From Ypsolopha sequella (taxonomy: Eukaryota > Arthropoda > Insecta > Lepidoptera > Ypsolophidae): DNA of 64,000 nucleotides. Location: NCBI GenBank assembly GCA_934047225.1, contig OW203990.1, forward strand, positions 30,545,045 through 30,609,044. Direction: 5' to 3'. The translations under genes were made by a program, and so were the position numbers. The notes below the pieces were generated by a model. The model worked only from the letters and a program-made list of their open reading frames with translations. It was not told where the DNA came from and made no database searches. Shown here piece by piece: positions 53,601-61,799 of this stretch; positions within the stretch are counted from its first letter, which is position 1; each line of letters begins with the position of its first letter.

Positions 53601-56600
53601 CACAGTGTTATAAAGATAAGTAGGTACAGTAAGTTTGATGAAATATGTAGTTAATAGTGTTATTTTGTAGATTTATAAGATAAAATAAGTCAAACACATC
53701 CTATCGCATTAGGTTGCATTCCTGTAATGTAATGTAAGTTGGGAAATAAATAAATTAAATTAAATTAAATATGCCTAGTAGTGCATAGGTCGATTCAGGG
53801 GTTTATGGGGAGGGAAAGGGAGTATAGTCTCTTTTTAGTATTGCCAGACGTGGAAAAGGGGAAAATGTACTAGGGCGGCATAGGGCTAGTTGCTGGGAAA
53901 TCTTGAAGAGCCAGGCAGGGAACTTACAGAGCGGAAGTCGCACTGGGCTAGACTCGGGTCATCTAGTGGTGTGAACGACAGAGTTTAGTTTTAACCTCCT
54001 CTGGAGGAAAGCAAGTGTCTGGGATGGCCTTGCTCCAGTTTTACATACTGGATCACATCCCCCATGAAGGGTGACGTTTATTGCCGTGAAGAGGCAAGAT
54101 ATTTGTTCTATCCTTTGTCATCTGATTGAGCTAATCATGGTCTCATATCTATATATTTATATATTCACATGATCATATAGGATATCCCAGCCAGATGGGT
54201 GACGTCTTTTTACTGTATCACCCCCTGGCTGAGTAGGGAAAAGTTTTAGGGTTTTAGGCACACAGAGGGGTTCCAACTTGCCCCACTTCTTTCTGTCGAT
54301 TAGTTGGGGGGTTATATGGTGTTTGCTAGCACAATGTACAACCATACACACGCTTAATTTTAAATGTGAGGTACCGGACCTCTAGCATTGAAATTCACAC
54401 ATTTGGAAGTCTAGGAATCTATATTTTAGGGCCAAATGTTAGGCAGGTAAATTTCATGATAAAATCTACTGATAGGGTGATATTAGGAAACTTTATTATT
54501 GATCAATAGAATGTTAGGTAAATTCAAATTATAGGGTTTTCAAGACGTAAGAATTGCTAATAACGAAAAGTTTGTGTCTTTGATTACGACGCATTATGAA
54601 ATCGAGCATTAAGCCTTATTTACGGCTAGAAAAGACGTATAATATTAGGACCTGTGACTAATTTTGATCTGGAGATTCAATGAGAATATATTTAGTAAGA
54701 AATAGATGAGTGGAACTTAGTCCTTAAATACAAGAGTAAGAAAGTTGTTTGGTGGTTTGTGAAGGACTACTAAATTCTAGTGTGTATAAATATATTTAAT
54801 AAAATTTGAGCTGAATAGTTTGGAGTCAGTGATCATCATAAGAACCTACTCTAGAGAAAGAGAATAATTTTAATTTATATTACTTTAACCATTAACTACT
54901 TACCCCCTATTTTTGTCACATAACCACCTACCTGCGGTCATAGAGACCGCTTATCAAATGTCAAAAGTATAGTAACTAGTAAAAACAAACATTATTTTTA
55001 TAAATGTATGTATTTCAAGATCCATATCGTTTAATTAAAAACAATAAAAAACAATGTTACTTAAATAATTGAGTAACAGTAAACACAAAACAAAAATCAC
55101 TTCTAAATTATAAGTTCAATGTGAAGTAAAAACCCATGAGATTGCAAAAGTAATACCGGTTTTCAAAAAGGGTCCAAAATAGACGTCAAAATGTATAGAC
55201 AAATTTCTGTTCTTCCAACAATATCTAAAATATTCGACATAGGCTTTGTACGCATTTATCTTTGAACAGAGTAATAAACAATAGACAGTACGGAACAGGA
55301 AAAGTATTGGTACTGCAGATGCGGTAGAAACTTTGATCGATTATACGGTGAGATATCTTTCGGAAAAAAAGAAGGTTGCAGCGCTTTTCTTAGATCTTAG
55401 CTCGGGGTTTGATACTGTTGACCACCACATTCTGTTGGGAAAATTGGAACATTATGGTGTCCGGAAAGGCTAATTGCATTTAATGGAAAACTACTTAAAA
55501 AATAGAAGCCAATATGTAGAGATCAAATGTACAGACAAAGGAATGCAAAAGATGGCGCGATTTAATGTCAGAACGATAACGCGTGGGGTGCCCGCAAAGG
55601 GTCTATATTAGGGCCTATTCTCTTCACAATTTTCACCAATGATCTGATAGACTACATAAAAAACAAAGTCCCTGGCATACATATAGTGCTATTAGCTGAT
55701 GATACAAATGCAGTAATTAGTTCTGACAATATAAATATCTCAATGATAAAGTACAGAACACTACGTTGGCTTTCCAGGCATGGTTTGTTTGTAACAATCT
55801 TAAATTAAACACTAATAAAACTAATGTTATGTTGTTCAAAACTACAGCTAGAAATAATTATACACTACAAATTTCAATAAATGGAATCACTATTACACAA
55901 GTGGATGAAGTTAAATTAGACTCATGCTTAAATTGGAAACCGGATAATACCAAAATTCTTAAATTGGAATCTTAAATATATAATTGATTTTGCTGTCGAG
56001 CGTTCGGGCGGACAAAACATCCCGAGGATGCCTTATTTAGAGGCGAAACACGTGTCGATAAGTTTTCTTGCTTGTTATTTAAGATTGCTTTATTTTGTGC
56101 TCGTACTGCTTGCTTTGCTTGTGCATGTTTTATGCGGGAGGGCGGGCGGTGCTTGAGTCTGCATTTTGAATAGCATGGTAAGAGTGCTTAGCGGAATATT
56201 GGAAATTATTAATATATACACAAATATATGTATTATCTACAAGAATATATATTATTGTTTTATCTATTTGCTTCCCCCTTTTTGTCCTTAGAATCGGCTA
56301 CGTTTTCTCAGGACCTGCTTACCTTAGATCGTAGGGGAGTCTAATGGGTTCTAGATGCTGAAACTGACGGAGAGGGCTACAATCGACTTTCATTATATTT
56401 CTATTTTCCATATAGCTATTTTCCTTTAACAGATTTCTACGTAGCGGAGCTGACTAAATGAGGACTCCCCGAAAACATTTCTTCAACGTCAGGGTCCATG
56501 TTTTAGCTTTTTTTTGTGAGTGCAGTAGTGTAACCACAGAGGTTTAGGGGTTGGTTTTTGGAGACTGTGTCTTGCCAGATTTCCGGTTTCTCATAGCAGT

Positions 56601-59600
56601 CAGCCCAGATGCGATCCCTTGCTATGTTGCTCGTGTGACTCTGAAGCCGTTCGGGGTTTAACGGCTGATAGCTGGAGGATGCACTTTCGAAACTCTATCC
56701 AAAACGTCGAGTGTAGAAAATCGTAGAACTAACTGGATATTAAGTCGTAGAAAAGATGAATGCTTAAGTGATGTTTTGCGAGGGTTTTGTATGATTGGGT
56801 AAATTTTTAGGGACATGTAGGTACAAAGGATAGCTAGCTCGTTCGAAGGATTTTGTTTGGAAGCGTTATTATTCTGTGTAATAGTGTGGGGACGTCTATT
56901 AAAGGTGTGCAGGGTGGGCTTCTTCTAAATCTGTAGGGGCCCCCACTTCATTCTGGACTCATCTGGGTCTGGAATCCCCTCAAATACCAAAAGTCTAGCT
57001 AAATCACCGTAGAGCGTGCAGCCACCGTGCCTTGAGTGTTTACGATTTTTCCTTCTCTTGTAAAAACCCTAAACCACCACAATATTATATTTTACACGCA
57101 CACACTTTACTATATTATCCGATATTTACATATTAACTTATCTAATTAAAAATAAAACGTCGCGCGCAACTTAAGAATTTATGAAAAGTGTTATTCGAAA
57201 CGTGTCGAATCAAAGAGTGGATTAATTTTATTGTGTTCGTGTACCAATGGATTTGTTTTCAATGGCGAAAGCCTTGAACTAAAGGAGCTTCTAGTATAAA
57301 CCTAAGTCGAATTATTTAACAAATAACCAGTACATTCGTTTTTCTTGAATACTTTATTTTCCGTTGTTGAATTATGACATACGTTATTTTAATGATTTTT
57401 TTTGTAATTAATAAATGGATGTACTCTCAAGTATGTCTTATGAACATAGGAAACGTAGAGAGGAGAGGAACATAGGAAACATTATTACCTAATTTTTTGA
57501 TTATTGAATAGATACATATATGTACTGTAAGTACATATTACTGTACATAACACAATATGTATATACCTGTATAAGCAGGGCATTTTCCTTACAGATGCTC
57601 GTGTATAGGGGATATATTTGTTACAGGATTATCGTTTAAGACTATCAAAGAAATCGGTCAAGAACTTGGAAAATGTCAGCCATTTGAAGATTTACAAAAC
57701 CCCATCAGCGCCTAAGTCTGCCCATGATTACATGTCTACCGGTAGTACATTACATGTCTACCGGTAGTACACGACGACTACCAGGGCATTTTTTACTACT
57801 AGGTACTCACCTGGCACATTCCACGTGCGACTTCTGACCGAACTTGATGATCTTGGAGAGCTGCGAAACGCAGCGGTCGTCGTGATGGTCCTTGAGCGCC
57901 GCCTTGCCACGGAACAGGTCGATGGCGGCGCCAGGCGGCAGCAGGCCCTGATGCTGCTGCCACTTGAGTGCCTGCCCGAGTAGCGCCAGTAGCCGCGAGG
58001 AGGGCACGACGGCCACCTCACCCGCCAGCGACGCCGCCAGCGCCGCACGCCGCCGCTCCTTGCCGCCGCCGGCGCCGTACGCCTCACGCGGGTCGAAGTA
58101 TGAGCGCGACACCAAGTTCTCTGCGAACATCTTACTCGTTCAGACTCTACCTACTGTTGGAATGGGGTGCAACAACATTACTAGACGTAGACATACCGAG
58201 GTGCATGTACCGGTCAGGCTCGTGCTGCTTCATGCTGAGGCAGGGCTCGGTCTGCCGCAGCAGCGAGCGCGCCGCCTGCAGCTCGCGCAGCTCCGCCAGC
58301 TCCAGCACCACCTGCTCGTACAGTTCCCACTGCTTGCGCTCCGGCAACTTGAGCGAGACGACCGCCTTCAGCACGGCGTCCCAGTGGCCTGCGTTGATGT
58401 CCGCGCAGAACCCGTCCACACTCTCCACCGTGTTCAGTGATACGCCCGTCTCTTCCTGCACATGTCACACACATTACACGTGTGACCTCTAGGTCCCCGT
58501 AACTGCTCACTACAAACTCAACACGGGAGCTATAATTTAAAAATGTATATTATAGCAAGACATAGTTTAATACATATTGCCATAAGATAAGGATGTGATT
58601 TTATCAATTACCTAATAAATTTTATTGTCAATAAACACTGTTACTAAGGTAAATCACCAAATAATATTAAAACGCTTACCTAAATATTAATTAAGAATTA
58701 CTTGGAAATTATATCAATCATCAAATAATTGTATTGGCTTTTAAAATGATAAAAGTGTCGCCAAATTAAATCACCAAACAATGTAAAAATGTTTACCTAA
58801 CAATTTATTAATGCTCAGCTCGTGGTCATACTTTTTTTTTTTAGATTTTGTGAAAGATTTTCACAACTAACCAATCCTGAATCCACCATTCATTATTTGA
58901 ATCTACGATTATTTTTATGTGCTTCTAACTTCCAAGTATTACTAAAAAAGAAAACGCCTGCACGTAACGAATAGCAAATCTTCCGTACATATACCCAAAC
59001 TCATCAACGCGCGCGGCGCTATGTTTGCACAAAATTGGGAATAGGCCAATCTATGCGTTGTTGCCACTTCGTGTTCACTTCTACAAGTCCTAGAGGGAGC
59101 CAAATGTTGCAACGTCACAATTCGCTGGCACGTATCGGGTAAAAGCAGAGAGCAAGTACCAAGGTTAGGCTGCTAATGGTCGAGATACCTTTCTTTGTCT
59201 CCCTCTCACTAAAACGTTTTTTTTTTCTCTTTCCGATGCCTAGACAAGTGCAAACTGTTAGACTTATTAGCTAAGAAATAAGAACCATTTATTTGCTTTT
59301 GAAAGGGAAGGTTGAAACAAGATGATCATAAATATAAAGTTTTATGGTACTTACTTAAGTTTACGCCTAATCCAGCTAATTATTATTAGGGCATGCACAT
59401 TTATATAATATATACATTTCAATTAATAATACATTACAAGCAATTTTATCACATTATAAACAACAACAACATTAAAAGAAATATATTAATTGTATATTAA
59501 GCAGGGCCTATTGAAAAAGGCATATTATAAAATAAATGAATATTTGGATGATGGTGAAGCATGGTGTTACAGTGATAATGATAGTAAGTTATAATTTAAT

Positions 59601-61351
59601 TAAATAGTATAATTTCTTAACTTATGATTCCTCTAAGGTGTAAACATTAATTGATTACAGACTGTAAAAGGAAAAGGACTATATGAGACAGGTAGACAAA
59701 GATATATATGTTTTTCTTTTTTTCATTAACCTGAATTCCTGCTGTCTTGTATTTTCTTATCCCTTGGTTAAAGTAGATATAAGTCATATATTGTATAGTA
59801 TAAGTTTTATGTTGAAAAAAAAGACATGATCTTGCTAAGTTTCTTGCCCTTCTTCTTAGCAAGACTAATCGAATGGGCGGAGGTAGGCATGTATTTATAT
59901 ATGTAACCTATTAGTATGTAGTATATAGGATGGGATTTGGTCGGCCGCCTGGATTCGTGCTGGGGGCTCGGTTGGTGATCATTGAACCTTGTTCCTGGTC
60001 CCTGGCCGGGTCTCCGGTATGGGTTCGGGCGGCTGATTGGATTTTACCTTTTATAATATATATTTTACCTATCATTTTAATCGTAAATATATTGCTACAT
60101 AAATTAAATAAACCTTTAATTTAGTTCATGTACATTTATTATTTTATTACATATATTTTCTTTATTAGATTAAATTTGACGTGTAAAAAGTGTATATATC
60201 TATACCTGCTTTGCAAAATAAACTATTTGAATTTGAATTTGAAAACTATACCAGCGTGCGCGTTAAGTTGGTATGTATTTTATAAAGTTAGTACCTGCAG
60301 GGTGACCAGCGTGCGCGTTAAGTTGGCATATATTTTATAAAGTTACTACCTGCAGGGTGACCAGCGTGCGCGTTAAGTTGGCATATATTTTATAAAGTTA
60401 GTACCTGCAGGGTGACCAGCGTGCGCGTTAAGTTGGTATATATTTTATAAAGTTAGTACCTGCAGGGTGACCAGCGTGCGCGTTAATTTGGTATATATTT
60501 TATAAAGTTAGTATCTGCAGGGTGACCAGCGTGCGCGTTAAGTTGGTATATATTTTATAAAGTTAGTACCTGCAGGGTGACCAGCGTGCGCGTTAAGTTG
60601 GTATATATTTTATAAAGTTAGTATCTGCAGGGTGACCAGCGTGCGCGTTAAGTTGGTATGTATTTTATAAAGTTAGTACCTGCAGGGTGACCAGCGTGCG
60701 CGTTAAGTTGGTATATATTTTATAAAGTTAGTACCTGCAGGGTGACCAGCGTGCGCGTTAAGTTGGTATATATTTTATAAAGTTAGTACCTGCAGGGTGA
60801 CCAGCGGGCGCGTTAAGTTGGTATATATTTTATAAAGTTAGTACCTGCAGGGTGACCAGCGTGCGCGTTAAGTTGGTATATATTTTATAAAGTTAGTACC
60901 TGCAGGGTGACCAGCGGGCGCGTTAAGTTGGTATATATTTTATAAAGTTAGTACCTGCAGGGTGACCAGCGTGCGCGTTAAGTTGGTATATATTTTATAA
61001 AGTTAGTACCTGCAGGGTGACCAGCGTGCGCGTTAAGTTGGTATATATTTTATAAAGTTAGTACCTGCAGGGTGACCAGCGTGCGCGTTAAGTTGGTATA
61101 TATTTTATAAAGTTAGTACCTGCAGGGTGACCAGCGTGCGCGTTAAGTTGGTATGTATTTTATAAAGTTAGTACCTGCAGAGTGACCAGCGTGCGCGTTA
61201 AGTTGGTATATATTTTATAATGTTCGTACCTGCAGGGTGACCAGCGTGCGCGTTAAGTTGGTATATATTTTATAATGTTCGTACCTGCAGGGTGACCAGC
61301 GTGCGCGTCAAGTTAGACTCCTTCAAGTACTGCTGGATCAGCCGGATCACA
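41543..61351 (-). CDS. smu1: smu1 gene, exons 2-6 (conserved spliceosome WD40 protein; exon 1 outside or unseen)
   Basis: Five minus-strand exons (61351-61285, 58455-58197, 58120-57811, 43069-42292, 41641-41543) join in phase with GT-AG introns of 2829, 76, 14741 and 650 bp. They give about 504 residues; with the missing ~9-residue start this fits the usual ~513 of SMU1. The protein has an N-terminal LisH/CTLH region and a C-terminal WD40 propeller. SMU1 works with RED/IK in the spliceosomal B complex in the nucleus and influences splice-site choice. It is the only conserved host gene recognised here. No frame-breaking change was seen. Introns 1, 2, 4 and 5 are loaded with repeats. Confidence 0.95.
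41642..41850. other. smu1 intron 5, acceptor-side part with (CA)n
   Basis: A CA dinucleotide run at about 41644-41670 forms the acceptor-side tract on the minus strand. The rest is AT-rich. Confidence 0.6.
41851..42080. repeat. 38-bp tandem array x6, each with a CRE palindrome
   Basis: Units start at 41851, 41889, 41927, 41965, 42003 and 42041. Each contains CCTGACGTCAGG, a 12-bp palindrome that includes TGACGTCA, the consensus cAMP-response element for CREB/ATF factors. It lies in smu1 intron 5. Any regulatory role is inference. Confidence 0.95.
42292..43069 (-). CDS. smu1: smu1 exon 5 (main WD40 exon)
   Basis: 778 nt. Starts G|TTC TCG CCG (FSPDGQ) after TTGCAG and ends ERTLN before GTGAGT. 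It carries most WD40 blades: [57 protein letters not shown] and [13 protein letters not shown]. The exon is very GC-rich compared with its flanks, which explains long antisense frames that are not genes. Confidence 0.96.
43291..43668. repeat. 47-bp tandem array x8 made from LINE ORF1 sequence
   Basis: The unit starts CTAAAATGAACACTAACTC and includes CCAGACCAACGACAG. The last copy runs directly into a LINE ORF1 coding fragment and encodes its beginning ([11 protein letters not shown]). So the repeated segment was taken from that ORF. Confidence 0.93.
43628..43915 (+). pseudogene. LINE ORF1 C-terminal fragment (FP25-like domain)
   Basis: Frames read [20 protein letters not shown]...SSAHLDLG, then after a shift near 43800 [19 protein letters not shown] and LLLVRGGRV. 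This resembles the C-terminal domain of insect LINE ORF1 proteins that are related to baculovirus FP25-type proteins. It has at least one frameshift and no ORF2 follows directly. Confidence 0.6.
43916..44228. other. AT-rich intronic stretch, LINE tail-like end
   Basis: No gene. The TATATATATA run at about 44193-44230, together with the sequence after the rosa element (TACTTTGCAAAATAAACTTT), reconstructs a LINE 3' tail also seen at about 60190-60240. The rosa element therefore inserted into a LINE tail. Confidence 0.55.
44231..46875 (-). mobile_element. Mariner-type DNA transposon, DD41D (rosa-like), with ~530-bp inverted repeats
   Basis: A 2645-bp element starting CAGGGTGTCCCATAATAAGC and ending with its complement. 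It is flanked by TA (44229-44230 and 46876-46877). The terminal inverted repeats extend about 530 bp on each side (44231-44760 and 46350-46875). They are nearly perfect in the outer ~400 bp and looser inside. The single transposase gene is open, so this copy could be autonomous. Confidence 0.93.
44879..45979 (-). CDS. Rosa-type mariner transposase (DD41D)
   Basis: 366 residues from ATG 45979 (MANHQDHPF). The frame extends upstream to 46240, but that part is hydrophobic and unlike the family, so the internal start is preferred. An N-terminal helix-turn-helix region ([13 protein letters not shown]) precedes the DDE/D core: Asp in LWSDES, Asp in QNDGCPAHY near 259 and Asp in [10 protein letters not shown] near 301. 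With 41 residues between the last two this is DD41D. It would cut and paste the element at TA sites. No stop or shift is present. Confidence 0.92.
   Translation of the reverse strand: MANHQDHPFTHHEYADMHLIYGETRHFDEIRGSVTYSARQAARIYADRYPNGQHPQYGVFLRVDKAFREGRNPGRHGGEGRPVEVDDEEVLLQIEDDPSTSCRRIEQITGIPKSTVHRVLKRYQYHPYHVTRVQALLTRDYAKRVVFCQRMLRKHQEDPDFFNHVLWSDESACRKDGYINLHNLHSWRMVNPHEKKEDHSQYQFKINMWAGIYNGRIVGPVELPSVLNGQNYLEFLQNTLPVLLEDESLQARAQMWLQNDGCPAHYAVQVRSHLNEAYPSRWIGRLGPILWPPRSPDLNPLDFFYWGCLKDRVYAKPIHNEGELRERVTQAARSITALSLRRLKRNFLKRCRLCIRTGGRQFEHLL
46878..47345 (+). repeat. Dispersed non-coding repeat, copy 1
   Basis: Shares many blocks in the same order with about 50780-51120: GTCTGCCAGTTTCGGAGATAAGG versus GTCCATCAGTTTTGGAGATAAGG-type sequence, GATTTCTCGAAA, TATATTTTTA-AATCAACTTT and AATTTGATACCCAT. 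It ends with ACGGACGGACGGAC and ACTACGGAGCCCTAAAAA. It is a non-coding repeat that I recall as common in butterflies and moths. Confidence 0.65.
47346..48632. other. Unclassified intronic DNA
   Basis: No gene is recognised. A ~64-bp segment (GATGAAGTTCGTTCGCT...TGCGAGTTTC) is duplicated at about 47633-47716. Around 48110-48300 the composition is GC-richer with a 60-residue frame of no known family. Confidence 0.5.
48633..48925. repeat. ~92-bp imperfect tandem repeat (3 copies plus partial)
   Basis: CCAATGTAATATTGTTACCTG recurs at about 48633, 48724, 48817 and 48909. Each full copy also has GTACCTAAC...CTAAAAG and AGTAATGACTTGGTAGAA. Copies differ by several substitutions and 1-2-base indels, so this array is older than the others. 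Confidence 0.9.
49409..49552. repeat. 24-bp in-frame tandem repeat x6 within the LINE endonuclease
   Basis: ATAGTGCCACCGGGCTACAC plus GATA is repeated six times, encoding the octapeptide IVPPGYTI each time. The repeats are exact, implying recent origin. They lie where the family has a single copy of the segment between the catalytic-Glu motif (FTETG) and GGACL. Confidence 0.95.
49977..50087. mobile_element. MITE, Tc1/mariner-type (111 bp)
   Basis: The ends CAGTGGAGACCGCATCAAG and CTTGATGTGGTCTCCACTG are inverted with one mismatch. TA flanks both sides. Removing it restores the LINE reading from ...GPLV to PVDAYHPP, which confirms the boundaries. Confidence 0.85.
50206..50779. other. Unclassified intronic DNA
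   Basis: No gene. A GC-rich patch lies at about 50545-50640. The rest is AT-rich. Confidence 0.5.
50780..51160 (+). repeat. Dispersed non-coding repeat, copy 2
   Basis: Starts near AACCAGCCAAGTGCGAGTCA and then follows the same block order as 46878-47345, with moderate divergence. It is directly followed by the BEL/Pao pseudogene. Confidence 0.65.
51170..52935 (+). pseudogene. BEL/Pao pol remnant (zinc finger, integrase, C-terminal domain)
   Basis: A second, distinct BEL/Pao lineage. The readable order is: [38 protein letters not shown], the HHCC finger ending [12 protein letters not shown], integrase ([46 protein letters not shown]), then [28 protein letters not shown] and the C-terminal IGDIVLVK...NITRVV block. 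It is broken by a five-fold 95-bp duplication in the zinc finger, a shift near 52450 and stops near 52687 and 52780. The protease/RT half is missing. It is followed by a polypurine tract and LTR. Confidence 0.88.
51485..51959. repeat. 95-bp tandem repeat x5 inside BEL/Pao integrase zinc finger
   Basis: Units start at 51485, 51580, 51675, 51770 and 51865. The first reads TATTGGATC (Trp) and the later ones TATTTGATC (stop). Since 95 is not a multiple of three, each copy changes frame. A C/T variant in the T-run distinguishes copies 3 and 5. Confidence 0.95.
53131..53140 (+). other. Polypurine tract before the lone LTR
   Basis: GGGGGCGAAA (preceded by TGG) lies directly before TGTTAAG, as expected for the plus-strand primer of the BEL/Pao remnant. 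Confidence 0.65.
53141..53315 (+). repeat. LTR of the BEL/Pao remnant (175 bp)
   Basis: Begins TGTTAAGAGTTTAGTTC and ends GGGACTTGTTCA (TG...CA). It has a polypurine tract on its left and a primer-binding site on its right, so both functional borders of an LTR are present around one copy. No second LTR was found in the window. Confidence 0.6.
53316..53331 (+). other. Primer-binding site, perfect tRNA-Tyr match
   Basis: TGGTCCTTCGAGCCGG directly follows the LTR. It equals the complement of the insect tRNA-Tyr 3' end with CCA, as recalled, over 16 bases. This supports the tRNA-Tyr call for both full elements. Confidence 0.75.
53332..53769 (+). pseudogene. LINE 3' end fragment
   Basis: Codons read [38 protein letters not shown] and a leucine-rich end, resembling FVPDRYLRGRSHTLF at the C-terminus of the LINE at 35961. 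The stop is at 53621-53623. The 3' UTR ends in AAATAAATAAATTAAATTAA at 53745-53769. It begins right after the primer-binding site above, so it probably inserted there. Confidence 0.75.
53770..55139. other. Unclassified, possibly LTR-retroelement DNA
   Basis: No coding region is recognised. At 54426-54434 AGGGCCAAA precedes TGTTAGGCAGG, which could be a polypurine tract and LTR start. A region near 54800-54880 (TTTGGAGTCAGTGATCATC...) could be its R-U5 end. This is a weak call. GATGGGTGACGTCTTTTTAC and GAAGGGTGACGTTTATTGCC are similar blocks about 130 bp apart. Confidence 0.35.
55140..55975 (+). pseudogene. Degenerate LINE reverse-transcriptase domain
   Basis: Frames with many stops read [59 protein letters not shown] and ADDTNAV, in the normal order of RT fingers and palm. 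The catalytic box is LLADD in place of Y/FADD. It is an old inactive copy, diverged from the other LINEs here. Confidence 0.8.
55976..57810. other. Unclassified intronic DNA
   Basis: No gene is recognised. CGAGGATGCCTTATTTAGAG plus GCGAAACACGTGTCG near 56020-56055 looks like a LINE/SINE 3' UTR. Poly-T runs are present, and CATGTCTACCGGTAGTACA is directly duplicated at about 57731-57772. Confidence 0.45.
57811..58120 (-). CDS. smu1: smu1 exon 4
   Basis: 310 nt. Acceptor TTCGCAG|AG, donor GCCAG|GTGAGT. Reads [47 protein letters not shown] and [18 protein letters not shown], the conserved linker between the N-terminal domain and the WD40 propeller. The following codon is completed by exon 5 (AG|G, Arg). 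Confidence 0.95.
58197..58455 (-). CDS. smu1: smu1 exon 3
   Basis: 259 nt. Acceptor TGTGCAG|GAAGAG, donor CTCG|GTATGT. Reads [41 protein letters not shown] and [10 protein letters not shown], the CTLH-type helical region that binds the RED/IK partner in known SMU1 structures. Intron 3 (58121-58196) is only 76 bp. Confidence 0.95.
58456..60250. other. smu1 intron 2, repeat-poor part
   Basis: AT-rich, with no gene recognised. About 59900-60240 looks like a LINE 3' end finishing TTTGCAAAATAAACTATTTG plus a TTGAATTTGAAT tail, similar to the tail next to the rosa element. Confidence 0.5.
60251..61284. repeat. 55-bp tandem array: smu1 exon 2 end plus its 5' splice site, 18 extra copies
   Basis: On the minus strand each unit has 30 nt matching the end of exon 2 (AACTTAACGCGCACGCTGG TCACCCTGCAG) and 25 nt of intron starting GTAC. 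The real exon end is the first unit (61285-61314). Eighteen further copies follow in the intron. Two copies (plus-strand GTATCTGCAG at 60511 and 60621) have GT changed to AT at the donor. Confidence 0.95.
61285..61351 (-). CDS. smu1: smu1 exon 2
   Basis: 67 nt. Acceptor TTTGCAG|T, donor CTGCAG|GTACGA. Encodes [22 protein letters not shown] in 22 codons, the LisH dimerisation motif near the SMU1 N-terminus, after one base that completes an Asp codon begun in exon 1. Exon 1 would code only about nine residues and was not found. Confidence 0.93.
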
Positions 61352-61799
61352 CTGCAAACAAAGATAATCTCAATTAGGAACTTCATTATTATATTTAAAT
61401 TATTTTATCAACTCCCGCTACAATAAGGTAATTACTATAGAGTAATTTGGAACCAAGGTATTTTTTTAATTGAGCTGTCGGAAAATCCCTCATTGTGAAG
61501 GAGACCACGTAAAGCGAACCTCGTACCCACTGGACCGACGACCTGAAGAACGTTGTGGGTAACGGCTCTGTGAGGATGACGGAGGAACGCAAAGAGTGGC
61601 GAAATATTGGAGAGGCCTATGTCCAGCAGTGGACGAACACAAGCTGATGGATGGATGGATGCACCGCAATTCTTCGCTGTGATTGGCCAAAAAAGAGGGC
61701 GTGGCTTGAAAATTAAGCGTAGCATTGGCTTACGTGAATAACAAAATAAATTATTGGAATTTTCCAAAAGATTCACAATTTCATTCAATACTACATGTA
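61352..61799 (+). pseudogene. smu1 intron 1 with an RTE-like LINE 3' end
   Basis: At about 61500-61660 the plus strand reads TSYPLDRRPEE-type remnants and WRNIGEAYVQQ, ending GATGGATGGATGGATG. This is the same family and tail as the element at 17840-18390. The rest is AT-rich. Confidence 0.7.

Larger units (their letters stand above)
43070..57810 (-). other. smu1 intron 4 (14.7 kb, TE-filled)
   Basis: Bounded by donor AG|GTGAGT after exon 4 and acceptor TTGCAG|G before exon 5. It contains the 47-bp array, LINE ORF1 fragment, rosa element, LINE pseudogenes, BEL/Pao pseudogene and LTR listed separately. Confidence 0.9.
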
